From: Herbaspirillum sp. Sphag64
GTDB lineage: Bacteria > Pseudomonadota > Gammaproteobacteria > Burkholderiales > Burkholderiaceae_D
Assembly (NCBI RefSeq): GCF_014192645.1
Contig: NZ_JACHYE010000007.1
Location: forward strand, 62,001-126,000
DNA length: 64,000 nucleotides
Reading direction: 5' to 3'
Part shown: positions 7,234 to 18,585 of the stretch, in pieces
How positions within the stretch are numbered: position 1 is the stretch's first letter
How the letters are laid out: the number at the start of each line of letters is the position of its first letter
Notes under the pieces: generated by a model
The model's database searches: none
The model's input: the letters and a program-made list of their open reading frames with translations, nothing else
Told to the model about the DNA's origin: nothing
Position numbers and translations under genes: made by a program

Positions 7234-7321
7234 GGAATTCCGGTGTCGCATTTAGCGAAGCCGCTGATTATAGCAATATTTTTTGAGAGTGGATAAGTTT
7301 TTTTATCCGGTTGATAAAAAT

Positions 7322-7349
7322 AAAGGCGATGCGTTGTGGCATCGCCTTT
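7322..7349 (-). terminator. Terminator of acs
   Basis: An 11-bp stem, AAAGGCGATGC (7322-7332) with GCATCGCCTTT (7339-7349), followed on the minus strand by a T-rich tract. It lies 74 bases past the acs stop codon. Confidence 0.82.
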
Positions 7350-7422
7350 GTTCTTTCCTGCACGATATGTATCGCCTGCTACAGGCAGCGGCTGATTCTG
7401 CCAGCCGCTGTTGCATCATGCG

Positions 7423-9405
<1,983 letters not shown>

Positions 9406-9771
9406 GATAGTCTCCTACGATAAATGTTTTTTGCTTTAGAGAGACCTTAAGCGGTTTCTCTTACTCGGCCCTTACATATTGCTTGTGTGCGTCTGACGCT
9501 TGCTACGTTGCACCGCACATTTAGCTTGATTATCGCACTGGCTGTCAGGAATTGTGACGAATGGCAGTAATCGAAACTTATCTCGTGAGTTCGGCAAGAG
9601 GCGGGTGGCAGGTGTAAAATAGCGCGCTGAATTATCAGGCTGATTGCGTTGTTGCGATTGTTTCGATTGTTGCGCTGCATCCAAGCCTGACAGGAGGCGG
9701 GGCAACATTGCTGCAGCTCTCAGCTCTCCACCGTTTTATTCACCCCTTCGGTTTTACACTCTTTTGTGCCA
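9406..9771. other. Intergenic spacer between acs and the UPF0114 gene
   Basis: No gene is supported in these 366 bases. They contain the divergent upstream regions of acs and the UPF0114 gene and a short direct repeat (CGATTGTT twice, about 9655-9675). A TAAAAT at about 9615 could be a -10 element for the plus-strand gene, but no convincing -35 accompanies it. Confidence 0.4.
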
Positions 9772-10398
9772 ATGAACGACTCACGCCACAAGCCAGCACG
9801 CCGCAAGATCGGTATTCTGCCGAATCTGATTTTCATGAGCCGGTGGTTGCAACTGCCTTTGTATCTGGGGCTGATTCTGGCGCAGTGCGTCTACGTCTAT
9901 CATTTCTGGGTGGAGCTCAGCGATCTGATCGGTGCGGCACTGGGCAACGCAGGATCGCTGGCACATATTCTGGATGCCGTTGCCATTGAAGGCGCGCCAC
10001 GTCCTGACAAGCTCAACGAACAAACCATCATGCTGGTGGTGCTGGCGCTGATCGATGTGGTGATGATCTCGAATCTGTTGATCATGGTCATTGTGGGTGG
10101 CTACGAGACCTTTGTTTCGCGCATGAATCTGGAGAGTCATCCTGATCAGCCGGAGTGGTTGTCCCATGTCAATGCCTCGGTGCTGAAGGTCAAACTGGCG
10201 ACGGCGATTATCGGTATTTCGTCGATTCATCTGTTGAAGACCTTCATCAACGCCAATCTTTACGATGTCAAAACTTTGCTGGCGCAGACCGGCATTCACA
10301 TTACCTTCCTGTTGTCGGCGATGGCGATTGCGTATTGCGATCGTTTGATGAGCCATCAGCATGGCGATGATGACGCTGAAGCGCCTCAAGAGCACTGA
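9772..10398 (+). CDS. UPF0114 (YqhA-like) integral membrane protein
   Basis: The 208-aa product belongs to the UPF0114/TIGR00645 membrane protein family. It has a short basic N-terminus (K-P-A-R-R-K), then about four hydrophobic segments near residues 22-42, 80-105, 140-158 and 170-190, the second followed by the conserved G-G-Y-E-T-F-V-S-R motif. The function of the family is not established. ATG 9772 is chosen; an in-frame GTG at 9766 is possible, and neither has a clear Shine-Dalgarno sequence. Fumarase begins 33 bases downstream, so the two may be cotranscribed. Confidence 0.85.
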   Translation: MNDSRHKPARRKIGILPNLIFMSRWLQLPLYLGLILAQCVYVYHFWVELSDLIGAALGNAGSLAHILDAVAIEGAPRPDKLNEQTIMLVVLALIDVVMISNLLIMVIVGGYETFVSRMNLESHPDQPEWLSHVNASVLKVKLATAIIGISSIHLLKTFINANLYDVKTLLAQTGIHITFLLSAMAIAYCDRLMSHQHGDDDAEAPQEH

Positions 10399-10431
10399 CC
10401 TATCCTTTCAATTAACCCGAGAGAACCAGCC

Positions 10432-11973
10432 ATGACTATCATCAAGCAAGACGATCTCATTGAATCCGTAGCAGCTGCGCTGCAGTACATCAGCTATTAC
10501 CATCCGGTGGATTACATCCAGCATCTGGCACGTGCCTATGAGCACGAACAGAATCCGGCGGCCAAGGATGCGATTGCGCAGATTTTGACCAACTCGCGCA
10601 TGTGCGCCGAGGGCAAGCGTCCGATCTGCCAGGATACCGGTATCGTCAACGTGTTTCTGAAGATCGGTATGGGCGTGCGCTTCGAGGGCTTTAGCGGTTC
10701 CGTTACCGATGCAGTCAACGAAGGTGTGCGTCGTGGTTATGCCAATCCGGATAACGTTTTGCGTGCCTCGATCGTGGCAGACCCACAATTTGAGCGCAAG
10801 AACACCAAGGACAATACCCCAGCCGTGATCCACATGGAGCTGGTGCCGGGCAATACGGTTGATGTGCGTATCGCTGCCAAGGGCGGTGGTTCGGAAAACA
10901 AGACCAAGTTCGTGATGTTGAATCCTTCCGATTCGTTGGTGGACTGGGTCTTGAAGACTGTGCCGACCATGGGTGCTGGCTGGTGTCCACCGGGCATGCT
11001 GGGTATCGGTATTGGTGGTACCGCAGAGAAGGCGATGCTGATGGCCAAGGAAGTGTTGATGGACGACATCGACATGTACGAGCTGAAGAAGCGCGGCCCG
11101 CAAAACAAGACCGAAGAACTGCGTATTGAATTGTGCGACAAGGTCAACGCGCTCGGTATCGGTGCGCAAGGTCTGGGCGGTCTGACGACGGTGCTGGATG
11201 TCAAGATCATGATGCATCCGACCCATGCCGCATCCAAGCCAGTGGCAATGATTCCTAACTGTGCGGCGACGCGCCACGGCCACTTTGTGCTCGATGGTTC
11301 GGGCCCGGCCTATATGGAGCCGCCATCGCTGTCGGAATGGCCTGAAGTACATTGGGTACCAGACACAGAGAAGTCCCAGCGCGTCAATCTGGACACGCTG
11401 ACCAAGGAAGAAGTGGCTTCCTGGAAGCCCGGACAGACATTGCTGCTCAACGGCAAGATGCTGACCGGCCGTGACGCTGCGCACAAGCGTATTCAAGACA
11501 TGCTGGCCAAGGGCGAGAAGTTGCCGGTTGATTTCACCAACCGCGTGATCTATTACGTCGGACCGGTGGATCCTGTGCGTGACGAAGTCGTTGGTCCAGC
11601 TGGGCCAACAACGGCAACCCGGATGGACAAGTTCACCGACATGATGCTGGAGCAAACCGGTTTGATTTCGATGATCGGCAAGTCCGAGCGTGGTCCAGTG
11701 GCGATTGAGTCGATCAAGAAGCACAAGTCGGCTTATCTGATGGCGGTTGGTGGCGCTGCCTATCTGGTGTCGAAGGCGATCAAGTCGGCCAAGGTGCTGG
11801 GATTTGCGGATCTGGGCATGGAAGCGATCTATGAATTCGATGTCAAGGATATGCCGGTCACGGTCGCAGTCGATTCCAACGGTATCTCGGTGCATAACAC
11901 CGGACCGCAGGAATGGCAGCAACGGATTGCGACCAGCACTTCGCTGAGCGGTATTCCGGTGACGACGGTTTGA
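10432..11973 (+). CDS. fumA: Fumarate hydratase class I (Fe-S dependent)
   Basis: The 513-aa product is a single-chain class I fumarase, interconverting fumarate and malate in the TCA cycle with an oxygen-labile [4Fe-4S] cluster. Candidate cluster ligands are the Cys in I-C-Q-D-T-G (about residue 66), G-W-C-P-P-G and P-N-C-A-A-T-R-H. The N-terminal alpha domain and C-terminal beta domain (from about residue 340, with V-V-G-P-A-G-P-T-T-A-T-R) are fused as in E. coli FumA and FumB, and the length (about 510-550) is normal. Its cluster requirement links it to the ISC operon in this window. MurI starts 19 bases downstream. Confidence 0.95.
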   Translation: MTIIKQDDLIESVAAALQYISYYHPVDYIQHLARAYEHEQNPAAKDAIAQILTNSRMCAEGKRPICQDTGIVNVFLKIGMGVRFEGFSGSVTDAVNEGVRRGYANPDNVLRASIVADPQFERKNTKDNTPAVIHMELVPGNTVDVRIAAKGGGSENKTKFVMLNPSDSLVDWVLKTVPTMGAGWCPPGMLGIGIGGTAEKAMLMAKEVLMDDIDMYELKKRGPQNKTEELRIELCDKVNALGIGAQGLGGLTTVLDVKIMMHPTHAASKPVAMIPNCAATRHGHFVLDGSGPAYMEPPSLSEWPEVHWVPDTEKSQRVNLDTLTKEEVASWKPGQTLLLNGKMLTGRDAAHKRIQDMLAKGEKLPVDFTNRVIYYVGPVDPVRDEVVGPAGPTTATRMDKFTDMMLEQTGLISMIGKSERGPVAIESIKKHKSAYLMAVGGAAYLVSKAIKSAKVLGFADLGMEAIYEFDVKDMPVTVAVDSNGISVHNTGPQEWQQRIATSTSLSGIPVTTV

Positions 11974-11992
11974 TGCGGGGTTTGCTGATCAG

Positions 11993-12862
11993 ATGAGCAA
12001 ACTAGCATTATCTGCAGCGACGATGCCGATGGACGCCGATGCGCCCATCGGCATTTTTGATTCTGGCATTGGCGGCTTGTCGGTACTGCGCCATGTGCGG
12101 TCAATTTTGCCGCAGGAGGATCTGCTCTATTTTGCAGATTCAGGCTATGCCCCTTATGGTGACAAAAGTGAAGCGCAGATCATTGAACGCTCGCTGTCGG
12201 TTGCTGCCTTTTTGGTGCAGCAGGGTATCAAGGCGCTGGTGGTTGCCTGTAATACGGCCACAGCCGCCGCAATCGACGCTATCCGTGCGCGGTGGCCGAT
12301 GCTGATTGTGGTTGGCATTGAGCCGGGACTGAAGCCGGCAGCATTGCAAAGCAGACGCGGTGTGATCGGTGTGCTAGCCACACGCAGCACGCTGGCTAGC
12401 GCGCGCTTTGACGTGTTGCGCGAACAGCTGGCTGTCAGCACGGGGGCGCGTTTTGTCATGCAGCCCTGTGTCGGATTGGTTGATCAGATCGAAAAGGGAG
12501 AGCTGCTATCGCCAGTTACTACCGCTCTGGTTGATCGGTATGTGATGCCGTTGATTGCCGAGGGGGCTGATACGCTTGTGCTGGGATGTACCCATTATCC
12601 GTTTGTGCGAGATCTGATTGAGGCGTCAGCGCGCCATGCTGGTTGTGCCGCTCCGATGATCATCGATACTGGTGAGGCGGTTGCCCGGCAGTTGCAGCGT
12701 TTGCTGGAGAGCCGCCAGTTGCAGCGCGTGAAGGGACGCGATGGCAATTATTTGCTGGGCTACACCACGGCCAGCCAGTCGTCGCTGAGCACGGCATTGT
12801 CCCGATTGCTGAACATTGAGGCAGAAGTCAGGGAAATTACCAGTAAAGCCACGGCAGCATAA
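11993..12862 (+). CDS. murI: Glutamate racemase
   Basis: The 289-aa product makes D-glutamate for peptidoglycan. The family signatures are clear: F-D-S-G-I-G-G-L-S-V near residue 22, the first catalytic cysteine in V-A-C-N-T-A-T-A (C86), and the second in G-C-T-H-Y-P (C199). Spacing between the two cysteines is usual for MurI. It follows fumarase closely (19 bases), a linkage often seen in betaproteobacteria. An N-terminal extension of about 15 residues precedes the core; another in-frame ATG at 12014 is possible, so the exact start is less certain than the identity. Confidence 0.95.
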   Translation: MSKLALSAATMPMDADAPIGIFDSGIGGLSVLRHVRSILPQEDLLYFADSGYAPYGDKSEAQIIERSLSVAAFLVQQGIKALVVACNTATAAAIDAIRARWPMLIVVGIEPGLKPAALQSRRGVIGVLATRSTLASARFDVLREQLAVSTGARFVMQPCVGLVDQIEKGELLSPVTTALVDRYVMPLIAEGADTLVLGCTHYPFVRDLIEASARHAGCAAPMIIDTGEAVARQLQRLLESRQLQRVKGRDGNYLLGYTTASQSSLSTALSRLLNIEAEVREITSKATAA

Positions 12863-12977
12863 GTTGCTTTGAACGAATTGCATGATGGCTAATAATTATG
12901 TTTGCCTTATACGTCAGAATTTTGTATAATCTTTTGCTTCACTGATTCAAGACAGTTTTAGGTCTCGACAGTGCAAT

Positions 12978-13054
12978 GGTGGCTGTAGCTCAGTTGGTAG
13001 AGTCCAGGATTGTGATTCCTGTTGTCGCGGGTTCGAGTCCCGTCAGCCACCCCA
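12978..13054 (+). tRNA. tRNA-His(GTG)
   Basis: A cloverleaf folds with acceptor GTGGCTG/CAGCCAC, anticodon stem CAGGA/TCCTG, loop TTGTGAT (anticodon GTG), T-loop GGTTCGAGTCC and an encoded CCA. The extra G at 12978 pairs with C73 at 13051, the hallmark of tRNA-His. Confidence 0.96.
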
Positions 13055-13067
13055 ACAGTTTCAATGA

Positions 13068-13098
13068 AAAAGCCCGCTCTTGCAGCGGGCTTTTTTTT
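13068..13098 (+). terminator. Terminator of tRNA-His
   Basis: An 11-bp stem (AAAAGCCCGCT at 13068-13078, AGCGGGCTTTT at 13084-13094) with a 5-base loop runs into a T tract. Confidence 0.85.
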
Positions 13099-13197
13099 GC
13101 TGCTCACAGTCGTCGCATGGTCATTGGTGGCAAAAACGTCCGAACAGAACGGGTTTTGCCTTGTCGACATTGGCCATGTTTAATGGAGAGGCAGCGA

Positions 13198-14094
13198 TTA
13201 ATAATTGTTGTCCTCAAAAATCGCTTGTTGTTCCAGTCTCTGTTTAAGCCATGCCGCGGCGATGCCTAGCGGTTCCGCCTTTTTCCAGACCAGATCAATC
13301 CCCACTTGCCAGTCGGTATGGGGATAGGCCGTCAGATCGAGTTCCACTAACTCGCCACGCGCTAATTCAGCAAGAATCAATTGTCGAGGCAGTGTTGTCC
13401 AGCCAAGACCGGCGCGGGTCATTTCAAGCAAAGTCAGATAGCTTCCGGCTCGCCAGCAGCAGGTTGCATCAAGATATTCGGAGGTCGACAATCCGTGCGA
13501 ATGGGCACTGAAAGCCAGTCTCCGGTGTACATGTAAATCAGAGAACCTGACTTTGCCGAGGCTTGCCAGTGGATGCTCCTTGCAGACGACATGCGTCAGT
13601 ACCAGGCGTCCAAGCTGTGTGAAGGCTAAATCATCCGGGTAATTGGCTTGCGCAAATCCCATACCCAATGTGGCCAATCCCTCGTGTACCAAGGTGCTGA
13701 AATTGCCTTCGTGAGGAGGTCGGATATGGACGCTGACATGCTCGAACCGTTGTGCAAATTCATTGAGTGGTGCCACGACGACGCTGTAAGGGAGCTCAAT
13801 GCTGAGCGTGAGCGCTGTCTCCACGCCCAGATTAAGGCTGCTGACTTGTCCTTCGAGTACTTTGCATCGTTCCAGAATTTCCTTCGCCTGGATCAGTAGC
13901 GCTTGTCCTGCGGCGGTGAGCACAGCAAGTTTGCTGCTGCGATCAAACAACTGTACCCCCCAATCTGCTTCGAGATTGGCGATGGCGCTACTGATGGTGG
14001 ATTGGGTCTTGCCCAGTTTGCGCGCTGCCGCGCTGAAGCCACCTGTTTGTGTCACTAAAACAAAGACTTCTAACTGGTCCAGCGAATAACGCAT
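13198..14094 (-). CDS. LysR-family transcriptional regulator
   Basis: The 298-aa product has an N-terminal winged helix-turn-helix (about residues 1-60; F-S-A-A-A-R-K-L-G-K-T-Q-S-T-I-S-S-A-I-A-N-L-E pattern) and a C-terminal LysR effector domain. The start at 14094 is chosen because GGAG lies 7 bases upstream; a longer frame to 14136 lacks a ribosome site. It is divergent from the amidohydrolase gene, with 100 bases between starts, so it probably controls that gene in response to its substrate or product. The inducer cannot be read from the sequence. Confidence 0.9.
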   Translation of the reverse strand: MRYSLDQLEVFVLVTQTGGFSAAARKLGKTQSTISSAIANLEADWGVQLFDRSSKLAVLTAAGQALLIQAKEILERCKVLEGQVSSLNLGVETALTLSIELPYSVVVAPLNEFAQRFEHVSVHIRPPHEGNFSTLVHEGLATLGMGFAQANYPDDLAFTQLGRLVLTHVVCKEHPLASLGKVRFSDLHVHRRLAFSAHSHGLSTSEYLDATCCWRAGSYLTLLEMTRAGLGWTTLPRQLILAELARGELVELDLTAYPHTDWQVGIDLVWKKAEPLGIAAAWLKQRLEQQAIFEDNNY

Positions 14095-14194
14095 GACTAA
14101 CTCCATGAGGCATCGAAAAAATCGATGGTTGTTCATTTTGCCAGAACTATGAATGCGGCGACTATGGCTCCTGGCTTACCGAATGGAGTAAAAG

Positions 14195-15568
14195 ATGCGC
14201 AAATTGTTATTGCAGGCAGACCATGTCATTCCCATGACCCCTGGCAATGAAGTCATCACGGATGGCGCGGTAGTCGTGGATACGGTCACGGGAATCATCC
14301 TCGATATAGGGGCGGCAGCGAGCGTGCGCGCTCGACATCAGGAGGCGACCGTACGCTCGTTGCCAAATCGGCTATTGATGCCGGGGCTGGTCAATGGGCA
14401 TTGTCATTCGGGTATTTTGCGAGGGACGGCAGAGGGACTTCCGGTCTGGCAATGGCTGCAGGAGTTTATCGATCCCATGCACCGGGTATTGACGCCGCAA
14501 GAAGCTGAAATTGCGTCGCGCCTGTGTTACGCAGAGGCGCTGCTGTCGGGTACAACGACCATCGTGGATATGTGGCGGTTCATGCACGGGAGCGCGCTTG
14601 CCGCCAAGGAGCTGGGGATTCGCGCGACTCTTGTGCCCTACGTGGCGGAGCATCCCGATCATGATTATTTTGAGACTCTCCAGAGTAATGAAGAGGTGAT
14701 CAAGACCTGGCATGGTCAGGCCAATGGTCGTATTCAGGTCTGGGTTGGTCTGGAGCATATGTTTTACGCTGTGCCGCAAGCCTGGAAGCGGGCTACTGCA
14801 ATGTGTCGCGACTATGGTGTCGGCCTGCATACCCATAGCAATGAAAGTCAGTTTGACGTGGTCGAAACGCAAAAGCGCTATGGCCTTCGTCCCGTCCAGG
14901 CGCTAGAAAAATTTGGTTTGCTCGACGCGCCTCGGGTGATGCTGGCGCATGGATGCTGGCTCGATGATGCAGAAATTTCCCTGCTCGCCGAGAGAGGCAA
15001 TATCGGCGTCATCCATAATCCCACCAGCAATATGAAGCTCGCCAGCGGTGTCGCTCCGATAGAGAAGCTGTTGGCCGCAGGGATCGCGGTGGGTCTCGGT
15101 ACGGATGGCGAAAAGGAAAATAATAATCTGGATATGTTCGAGGAGATGAAATTTGCGTCTCTACTCACCAAGGTGTCATCCATGAATGCCGCCGCACTGG
15201 ACTCTTGGGAAGTCTGTCGTATGGCGACCATTGGCGGTGCGCGCACATTGGGCCTGGAGCAGCAAATTGGCAGTCTGGAAGTTGGTAAGGCAGCCGATGT
15301 CATTGCGGTTCGTACGAATACACCTCGCATGACACCGCTCTTGTGTGGAAAATATCTGAATCTTCATCACAACCTGGTACACGCTGTGCAGGGTGGAGAT
15401 GTCGAGTTGACGATGGTGGCAGGGCAGATTGTGGTTGAGGATGGCCATCTTAAAACCGCCAGTATCGCGAGCCTCATCGCGGATGCCAACGCCGTGGTTC
15501 CTGGTTTGTTTGAGCGACGTGAAGCCTGGCTAAAGAATCAGCGCGCCGTAAGTCGCGGTGCAATTTGA
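14195..15568 (+). CDS. Amidohydrolase of the SsnA/TrzA-MtaD type
   Basis: The 457-aa product is a metal-dependent amidohydrolase of the chlorohydrolase/deaminase branch. Metal ligands are visible: H-C-H in G-L-V-N-G-H-C-H (about residues 69-71), the His in L-H-T-H-S-N-E-S, L-A-H-G-C-W and the Asp of G-L-G-T-D-G. GGAG lies about 8 bases before ATG 14195. Relatives deaminate S-adenosylhomocysteine, methylthioadenosine, guanine or triazines, so the substrate is undetermined. It stands alone with a divergent LysR regulator, suggesting inducible use of a nucleobase-like or N-heterocyclic compound. Confidence 0.85.
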   Translation: MRKLLLQADHVIPMTPGNEVITDGAVVVDTVTGIILDIGAAASVRARHQEATVRSLPNRLLMPGLVNGHCHSGILRGTAEGLPVWQWLQEFIDPMHRVLTPQEAEIASRLCYAEALLSGTTTIVDMWRFMHGSALAAKELGIRATLVPYVAEHPDHDYFETLQSNEEVIKTWHGQANGRIQVWVGLEHMFYAVPQAWKRATAMCRDYGVGLHTHSNESQFDVVETQKRYGLRPVQALEKFGLLDAPRVMLAHGCWLDDAEISLLAERGNIGVIHNPTSNMKLASGVAPIEKLLAAGIAVGLGTDGEKENNNLDMFEEMKFASLLTKVSSMNAAALDSWEVCRMATIGGARTLGLEQQIGSLEVGKAADVIAVRTNTPRMTPLLCGKYLNLHHNLVHAVQGGDVELTMVAGQIVVEDGHLKTASIASLIADANAVVPGLFERREAWLKNQRAVSRGAI

Positions 15569-15680
15569 CAGGGTGATGCCGCAGACTTCGATATCAGAGC
15601 CGACAAACTGAACCCGCTGGCATAACATCGCGGCATATGGACATCATCGTGATGTCTGCAGCTCACAGCCAGGGGGATTG

Positions 15681-16838
15681 ATGTCAGTCGTTGTCCGCAG
15701 CACTGCTACCTTAGCCGCTACGCTGCATCTGGAGCAGTCGTCCAGCCAGCAGCAGTTGAAGGTGGGCGGTGAATGGACGCTTGCCAACTATCGTAGTCTG
15801 CAGCAACAAATCGTTGCGTTGCAGCTGCCATCTGATGATGCTCTTTCTATTTGTGTGCAGCAGTTGACGGCACTGGATACTGCGGGAGCCGCCCTGTTGA
15901 CCAAGCTGCTTGGGACAGACCGTGCACAGCGCCTGGCGCAGACCCAGAGCGATTTGCCGGCCGCCTGGAAATCCTTGCTGGCCATGGTGGCGACGTCAAC
16001 TCTGACCGCTGGTGACGGCGTTGTTCCGCGCTATAGCTGGCTTAGTGACATGCTGGTGCGCATCGGTGCTGCCGTCTGCGACGCGGGCAACATGCTTGTC
16101 GCATTGCTGGGATTTATCGGATTGACCTTGCAGACCTTGCTGCGGGATATGTTGAAACCGTCGCAATGGCGGGTCACTGCGACGGTGGCGCAGCTGGAAC
16201 AAACCTGCCTTGATGCGGTGCCGATTGTGGCACTGCTCAATTTTATGGTGGGTGCCGTGGTCGCCTTTCTTGGTGCCACCGTGCTGGTCAGTTTTGGTGC
16301 CGCTATCTTTACGGTTGATCTGGTGGCCTTTTCATTTTTGCGTGAATTCGCAGTGCTGCTGACTGCGATTTTGATGGCAGGACGTACAGCCAGTGCATTT
16401 ACTGCGCAGATTGGCGCGATGAAAGCCAATGAGGAAATTGACGCGATTCGTGCCCTCGGACTGGATCCGGTCAATCTGCTGGTGTTGCCGCGGATGCTGG
16501 CCTTGCTGGTGGCGATGCCGTTACTGACGTTCATTGCCATGATGGCGGGTTTGCTTGGCGGCGCTGTGGTGTGTGCGTTTGTGCTGGATATCAATCCGAC
16601 CATGTTCCTGACATTGCTGCACCAGAATGTCGGGATCCGTCATTTCTTTTTGGGCATGGCAAAGGCGCCTGTGTTTGCCTGTGTCGTTGCGCTGATTGGT
16701 TGTCTGGAAGGATTCAAGGTCAGCGGAAGTGCGCAGTCAGTGGGGGCGCATACGACCTCGAGCGTGGTGCAGTCGATTTTTCTGGTGATCTTGATCGATG
16801 CGCTGGCGGCGTTGTTTTATATGGAGATGGGATGGTGA
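15681..16838 (+). CDS. mlaE: MlaE-family permease fused to an N-terminal STAS domain
   Basis: The 385-aa product begins at ATG 15681 with AGGGGG upstream. Residues about 10-105 form a STAS domain (L-T-A-L-D-T-A-G-A-A-L-L-T-K-L-L core), the role played by separate MlaB in E. coli. Residues about 130-385 are an MlaE/YrbE permease with several membrane segments and the conserved E-I-D-A-I-R-A-L-G-L-D-P motif that couples to the ATPase. It heads a four-gene operon for phospholipid transport across the envelope. The next gene overlaps it by 7 bases. Confidence 0.92.
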   Translation: MSVVVRSTATLAATLHLEQSSSQQQLKVGGEWTLANYRSLQQQIVALQLPSDDALSICVQQLTALDTAGAALLTKLLGTDRAQRLAQTQSDLPAAWKSLLAMVATSTLTAGDGVVPRYSWLSDMLVRIGAAVCDAGNMLVALLGFIGLTLQTLLRDMLKPSQWRVTATVAQLEQTCLDAVPIVALLNFMVGAVVAFLGATVLVSFGAAIFTVDLVAFSFLREFAVLLTAILMAGRTASAFTAQIGAMKANEEIDAIRALGLDPVNLLVLPRMLALLVAMPLLTFIAMMAGLLGGAVVCAFVLDINPTMFLTLLHQNVGIRHFFLGMAKAPVFACVVALIGCLEGFKVSGSAQSVGAHTTSSVVQSIFLVILIDALAALFYMEMGW

Positions 16839-17665
16839 CCATCGATTCGGCAAACAATCCTGCCAGTCATCAAGCGCAGAAGATGGCACCGGCGATTATT
16901 GAGGTGCGCGGACTGGTCAACCGTTTTGGCAAACATACCATCCATGATCAGCTCGATCTGTCTGTCGGTCAGGGTGAAATACTCGGCGTTGTTGGCGGAT
17001 CGGGAACCGGGAAATCTGTACTGTTACGCAGCATCGTCGGGCTGCAAGCACCAACGGCTGGCAGCGTACAGGTGTTTGGCCAGGATTTGTCGTTGCTGTC
17101 GGCATCACAACGTTCACGTTACGAGCGACGCTTTGGCGTGTTATTTCAGCGCGGTGCCTTGTTTTCGTCGCTGACTGTTCTTGAAAACGTCGCTTTGCCT
17201 TTGATCGAATATGGCGGGATGACACGTGCCGAAGCGCAGCATCTGGCTGCAATCAAACTGGCATTGTCGGGCTTGCCGCCCGAGGCAGGCGCTAAAACGC
17301 CCGCGCAACTATCGGGCGGGATGGTCAAGCGCGCTGCGCTGGCCCGGGCGCTGGCACTTGATCCTGATATTTTGTTTCTCGACGAGCCTACGGCCGGACT
17401 TGATCCTATCGGTGCCTCCGCATTTGATCGTTTGATCATGACCTTGCGTGATGCACTTGGCCTCACTGTCTTTTTGGTGACTCACGATCTTGATACGTTG
17501 TATGCGATATGTGATCGGATTGCGGTGCTGTCTGCGAAACGGGTACTGGTGGTTGCCGACATTGCTACGGTGGCGGCCACCGACGATCCCTGGATACAAG
17601 ATTATTTTCAAGGGCCTCGCGGTCGCGCGGCCAGTAAGGCTGCACTGTCGCTACAGAAGGAGTAA
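16832..17665 (+). CDS. mlaF: MlaF-family ABC transporter ATP-binding protein
   Basis: The 277-aa product is an ABC ATPase of the MCE-associated type: Walker A G-G-S-G-T-G-K-S (about residue 55), signature L-S-G-G-M-V-K-R-A-A-L-A-R-A (the M-x-K-R variant is typical of MlaF), Walker B I-L-F-L-D-E-P-T-A-G-L-D-P and a switch His in V-T-H-D. ATG 16832 lies in the last codons of the permease gene; the longer open frame upstream is spurious. It powers lipid transfer with the STAS-permease and the MCE protein encoded next. Confidence 0.94.
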   Translation: MVTIDSANNPASHQAQKMAPAIIEVRGLVNRFGKHTIHDQLDLSVGQGEILGVVGGSGTGKSVLLRSIVGLQAPTAGSVQVFGQDLSLLSASQRSRYERRFGVLFQRGALFSSLTVLENVALPLIEYGGMTRAEAQHLAAIKLALSGLPPEAGAKTPAQLSGGMVKRAALARALALDPDILFLDEPTAGLDPIGASAFDRLIMTLRDALGLTVFLVTHDLDTLYAICDRIAVLSAKRVLVVADIATVAATDDPWIQDYFQGPRGRAASKAALSLQKE

Positions 17666-17667
17666 TC

Positions 17668-18585
17668 ATGGAATCTCGCGCGCATCACGTCCTGATCGGC
17701 GTGTTCACGGTGGCAGTAGTCGTTGCCGCACTGCTTTTTAGCTTGTGGCTCAGTGGATTAGGAGGGGACAGGAGCGTGAATTTTTATACTGTCATCTTCA
17801 ATCAAGCCGTGAATGGACTTTCCCGGGGAAGCACCGTTCAGTACAGTGGTATCAAGGTTGGCGATGTCGTGCAACTGACACTGGATCCCAATGATACGCG
17901 ACGTGTGCTGGCACGGATTCGGGTTGTGGGGCATATCCCGATCAGACAGGATACCGGCGCCAAACTGATACCTGCCGGTATTACTGGCACTTCCGTGATT
18001 CAGTTGACCAACGGCGCGCCGGAAAGTCCACTTCTGGTCAGCAAGAACGATGACGACCCGGTGATCGTCGCGGTACCTTCGACGTTGACTGCTGCGTTGT
18101 CCAATGGCGAAGACATCATGAACAATCTCAATACGATACTGAGCAACGCACAGCAATTCATGAGTCCTGACAATGCGCGAAATCTGGCACTGAGTCTGGA
18201 GCATCTGGCACAGCTCAGTGGTGCACTGGCGCAGCAACGCGATCATTTTGGTGAGTTGGTGCGGCAAATGAAGAACGTCTCGTATCAGACCAATCTGGTG
18301 ATGTTACAGACCAATCATCTGTTGTCTGGGCCGGGGACCGAAGCGATGCACAATTTGCAGCAGGCGACAACATCGCTGGCCGTCAGCAGCAAGCAGATTG
18401 AAACATTGATTTCCGAAAACCAGGGAACCCTCAAGAACGGCGTGCAAAGTATTGCGGAAATTGGGCCGATGCTGGTTGAGCTGCGAGGAACCTTGGCCTC
18501 GGTGCGATCTATTGCGCGCAGTATGGAAAATAACCCGCGCCGATTCTTGCTGGGACGAGACAATCTTCAGGAGTTCGCGCCATGA
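17668..18585 (+). CDS. mlaD: MlaD-like MCE domain protein
   Basis: The 305-aa product has an N-terminal membrane anchor (about residues 8-30), an MCE domain (about 38-120, including V-Q-Y-S-G-I-K-V-G-D-V and I-T-G-T-S-V-I-Q-L-T) and a long helical C-terminal region with few hydrophobic breaks. MCE proteins form hexameric rings that shuttle lipids in the periplasm. Its helical tail, longer than that of E. coli MlaD, may build a periplasmic channel as in PqiB-type proteins. It starts 2 bases after the ATPase stop and overlaps the lipoprotein gene by 4 bases. Confidence 0.92.
   Translation: MESRAHHVLIGVFTVAVVVAALLFSLWLSGLGGDRSVNFYTVIFNQAVNGLSRGSTVQYSGIKVGDVVQLTLDPNDTRRVLARIRVVGHIPIRQDTGAKLIPAGITGTSVIQLTNGAPESPLLVSKNDDDPVIVAVPSTLTAALSNGEDIMNNLNTILSNAQQFMSPDNARNLALSLEHLAQLSGALAQQRDHFGELVRQMKNVSYQTNLVMLQTNHLLSGPGTEAMHNLQQATTSLAVSSKQIETLISENQGTLKNGVQSIAEIGPMLVELRGTLASVRSIARSMENNPRRFLLGRDNLQEFAP

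Noticed and set aside
10408..11922. 504-codon open frame antisense to fumarase
   Set aside because: It is a His/Arg-rich shadow frame of a clear class I fumarase and has no recognisable domain.
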